Shown here in pieces: positions 62,001 to 64,000 of a stretch of 64,000 nt of DNA; position 1 is the first letter of the stretch; each line of letters starts with the position of its first letter. A model generated the notes under the pieces. The model saw only the letters and a program-made list of their open reading frames with translations. It did not search any database and was not told the origin of the DNA. Position numbers and translations under genes: made by a program. Source of the stretch: Mactromeris polynyma (taxonomy: Eukaryota; Mollusca; Bivalvia; Venerida; Mactridae); assembly GCA_032209605.1 (NCBI GenBank), contig JASFXZ010000016.1, positions 3,720,001-3,784,000 of the forward strand, read 5' to 3'.

Positions 62001-64000
62001 AGCTATGGTGAAGTGGTTAGCATAACGGACCGGCAATCCGTAGACCCTGGTTCGTGTCCCGTTGACTGATTTTTTGTGTGCCTCAGAACATGACTTTAAT
62101 TCTATTTATGATTTTGTTTTTGGTTTTCTTACTTGAATATGTCAAAGATCAAATATTGCTTTCCGTTTAAATGCATTCAGTTTTGTTACCCAAACGATTT
62201 GTACAAGAAATGTCACATTCGCAAAACAGAATTTCACCCCACAGATCCACAGGAGACAATTTAAAATGAGGAATTTTATCAAATATAAAAGATGGTTGTT
62301 GTGAATAACACAGGATTGCACAATAATTAGAGAGACCACAGCTATTGTGTTAGCAGTTGCATTTTGAACTTTTAACGTAATCGACCAGAGTTGTATTTAG
62401 TGTGTCACTTAGTTTCTCTGTGCAATCCTTTAATGCCTACATAGCTTTACTACATAGTTGATTTTACATGCCCTCATTTTGTGAGATTTCATAAACTAGG
62501 AATCTGTGTAGGAGACGCTGGTTGGCGAATGTGGTATTTATGGCTGTTCCGCACTCAATTACCTTTTCCGCAAATTTGGGAGATTTTTTCAACTAGGATC
62601 TTTCCAAGATATTCCCTCCTCGCGAGAAGGCGATGTTCTAAACCTGGAAGAATGTTGATGATTACTTCATCACACATATAGACTGCATCACGTTTGTTCT
62701 TGAATGTGGTCCATTGACCTGATACCAATGGCAAAAGTTCTAAATCACTTAGTTTTTGGTAACAATTTTTGTCTGAAAGCAGATACGTCAGAACATCAAG
62801 TTTATCTGCAGGCGTCATCATTTTATAGGCATCGTTTCTGTGCAAATGTTTAGCAATCAAGTCAGGTCTAACATCTTTCACTTTTTTGTAATGATGCTTG
62901 ACTGTCTCAAAAATGTACAAAGGAGCATCCACATGCAACAACCCCACCTGATTCATGCATCGCTTGACAGCATCTGACACATGTTCTATTTTTTCAGACA
63001 GTGATGAAAAGGTAGCAAAACAAGCGTCTGCTATTGTAATCCAAGAGTTCTTGTGTTGTGCATAGAACACACTCTGTGTCTTAAGCTTCTTGTACAATTC
63101 ACTTTCTAAATCTTGCCATCGGCCAAGTGTCTTTGTTTTCTGTGGCCAACAATGATAAACCATGTCGACTACGTTGGCTACGTTGTCCAAATTTGTCGAA
63201 TATCCTATTGCATTCAAAATGAGCTTGAAGTAAGCCTTTGGAAGAGCCTCTGTGATAAGGTGTCTATTCCATAAGATCGATTTGTCATCAATCGTTTTAT
63301 CCCGTTGTTCTTCTGTTTCTTGTTTTAAATGGTGCCTACTCTGGCTTAATGCAAAGAACCCGTTCACATGAACAGGTAATCCTGTCAATTTTGATCCTTC
63401 CTTTGGCAATGGTAAGAAGCAGAAAACGTGACCTTCAAATGCATCAACAGCATGTCGAGACATCGGAGTTGCAACACTAACGTACGGACTATATCCCAGG
63501 TTTTCATCCTCTATGAGTTTTTGAAATTGAGGAGAGGCACTATTACCGACATAATAGTTAACCACGATCCATTCCGTATCAGTTGACGCTTCTTTCATTG
63601 TGGTGCGGATTGTCATTTTTGTTTCATTGAAAATGTCTTCCCCTTTGAAATCTCTCGTCAGTGCTTTCGTGCTTCGTTTGAATTTCCGTCTGCTTTCTTT
63701 AATTTTGCCACAATCATCCAGAATTTCTACAGACGCAAACGTATTGGAGCAACCGTTCTCTTCCACAACAAACAAATTTATGCTCTCCAAATTTTTAAGA
63801 AATAATAAAATTGTTGATGAATCGGACCTAAAATCGTCGAAGAGATCGAATACTTTCTGTTTGTTATATAGTGTTTCGGACAACTTCGATTCACGTTCTC
63901 GAAGCGGAAACCTAAATATTGTGCCTTCGAAGCGACCATTCTTAATACAATCTTGAGTTAAGCCAAACTTTCCATTCAATGCAGACCAAAACGCTTCTGC
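46930..64000 (-). CDS. SACS: sacsin-like giant co-chaperone (5' end outside window)
   Basis: Exons on the minus strand: 64000(+)-62563, 61588-50625, 50358-50245 and 47094-46930 (TAG stop), with in-frame GT-AG junctions in phases 1, 0 and 0. They encode about 4,225 residues here; human sacsin has 4,579, so a few hundred N-terminal residues are missing on the right. The repeated sacsin/Hsp90-like ATPase modules are recognised by GTIFRFPLR (first module, in the right-edge exon), ELIQNADDAGA with GKFGLGFCSVYNLTD and GTLFRLPLR (second), and ELLQNADDAGA with GQYGVGFNAVYHLTD and GTVFRFPLR (third). A J domain (RMLLKWHPDKN) and a C-terminal HEPN domain follow. Sacsin is a cytoplasmic co-chaperone linked to Hsp70, mitochondria and intermediate filaments in vertebrates. 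Length and domain order support a true SACS orthologue, though related sacsin-like genes are common in bivalves. Confidence 0.93.
47140..47637. repeat. dispersed repeat (family G), copy 2
   Basis: In the last sacsin intron. Same ends as the copy at 27861-28289 (caagagtggcaaactgtcac ... aaacgggcgtataaaa), with an internal duplication of 'tattatgcccacaaacattt'. Confidence 0.85.
47638..48359. other. sacsin last intron, AT-rich part
   Basis: No coding or repeat structure that I can support. Very AT-rich. Confidence 0.4.
48360..49205. repeat. dispersed element with 'gacagacggacggacaaggg' end
   Basis: Recurring 'gggtcataac'/'gggccataactcc' segments and a terminal 'agacggacggacaagggc' give this stretch a composite, transposon-derived look. 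I know such segments from mollusc genomes, but this is recognition rather than a search result. Only one copy lies in the window. Confidence 0.45.
49206..50244. other. sacsin last intron, remaining part
   Basis: Two plus-strand frames of 93-99 codons (49477-49776, 49770-50051) lack domain features. The piece at about 49440-49640 is somewhat richer in CpG than its surroundings, and I cannot say why. Confidence 0.4.
50625..61588 (-). CDS. SACS: sacsin giant exon (10,964 bp)
   Basis: One uninterrupted exon. It begins after the acceptor ctttttcag at 61589-61590, where the split codon G|AT restores Asp, and ends at the GTAAGT donor at 50624. It carries the end of the first module, the whole second module (N-box near 59310-59345, GxGxG loop near 59120), the third module (N-box near 56205-56250, G loop near 56010), the long inter-domain part, the J domain (HPD at about 51030-51045) and the first third of the HEPN domain (WLRQAKSDFNAAK). 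There is no internal stop. The human gene also concentrates most of its coding sequence in one giant exon, so this structure is ancestral. Confidence 0.95.
61761..61833 (+). repeat. tRNA-like sequence (tRNA-derived SINE head or tRNA pseudogene)
   Basis: 73 bp with a box A-like 'tggtgtagtgattagc', a perfect 5-bp anticodon stem (acgga/tccgt) around the 7-nt loop ccggcaa (anticodon position ggc), and a box B-like 'gggttcgagcc'. The acceptor and D stems do not pair well, and loop position 33 is C instead of T. I therefore call it tRNA-derived rather than a functional tRNA gene. In the sacsin intron at 61589-62562. Confidence 0.55.
61998..62065 (+). repeat. second, more degraded tRNA-like copy
   Basis: 'tatggtgaagtggttagc', the same anticodon arm (acggaccggcaatccgt) and a damaged box B (tggttcgtgtc). 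Together with flanking sequence (ttatccttaatcaacttta) it repeats the first copy after about 238 bp, so the whole unit 61703-61940 was duplicated in tandem. Confidence 0.6.
62100..62562. other. rest of sacsin intron
   Basis: Nothing recognised. It ends at the donor of the right-edge sacsin exon. Confidence 0.4.
62563..64000 (-). CDS. SACS: sacsin exon at right window edge
   Basis: Open from the window edge (frame AEAFWSALNGKFGL) to the donor GTAATT at 62562. It holds the C-terminal part of the first ATPase module (GTIFRFPLRERESK), SIRPT-repeat blocks such as HVFCFLPLPKEG, LPVHVNGFFALSQSR and LPLVSGQWTTF, and joins the giant exon as ...SQICGK|DYCQLQRL. The N-terminal ATP-binding half of this module lies to the right of the window. 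A TTG, not an ATG, stands where a start might be guessed, so the exon does not begin in the window. Confidence 0.92.

Overview
This 64-kb window is animal nuclear DNA, not bacterial: the genes are split by GT-AG introns, spacing is wide, the DNA is AT-rich, and terminal-inverted-repeat elements and minisatellites are abundant. The gene set (ABHD4/5-like lipase, ADAT1, a CD36-family receptor, sacsin) is metazoan. The dispersed repeats, some with a 'gggccataattcc' core, and the presence of more than one sacsin-like locus suggest a mollusc, most likely a bivalve. That taxonomic reading is inference.

Layout. 1-5.1 kb: a 69-bp minisatellite, a pogo-like MITE swollen by a 20-bp minisatellite, and a decayed Tc1 element with intact ends. 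5.37-5.49 kb (-): first coding exon of a sacsin-like gene that continues off the left edge. 6.3-15.2 kb: MITEs, a 32-bp minisatellite and a 3.6-kb CAA/GCA-rich array, followed by a broken SGNH-hydrolase-like fragment (15.5-15.9 kb). 17.4-22.8 kb (+): complete six-exon ABHD4-like gene. 26.4-35.0 kb (-): complete eleven-exon ADAT1, tail-to-tail with ABHD4. 35-41 kb: gene-free, with several MITEs. 41.3-44.7 kb (-): the last five exons of a CD36/SCARB-family receptor, whose stop codon lies inside a hAT-type MITE. 46.9-64.0 kb (-): sacsin (SACS-like), with the 5' end beyond the right edge, including one 10,964-bp exon and a C-terminal J domain plus HEPN domain.

All exon junctions of ABHD4 (375 aa), ADAT1 (644 aa), the CD36-like fragment and the sacsin 3' part were assembled by hand. 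They keep frame at every junction, which is the main support for the models. The genes have unrelated jobs (lipid hydrolysis, tRNA inosine formation, lipid or lysosomal receptor, giant co-chaperone), and I see no sign that they form a pathway.

The least ordinary signals concern repeats acting on genes. A MITE appears to supply a receptor's stop codon. Two unrelated MITEs have each been expanded internally into a 20-bp minisatellite. A receptor lacks its N-terminal half although its visible exons are intact. Sacsin-like coding sequence occurs at two places about 41 kb apart.
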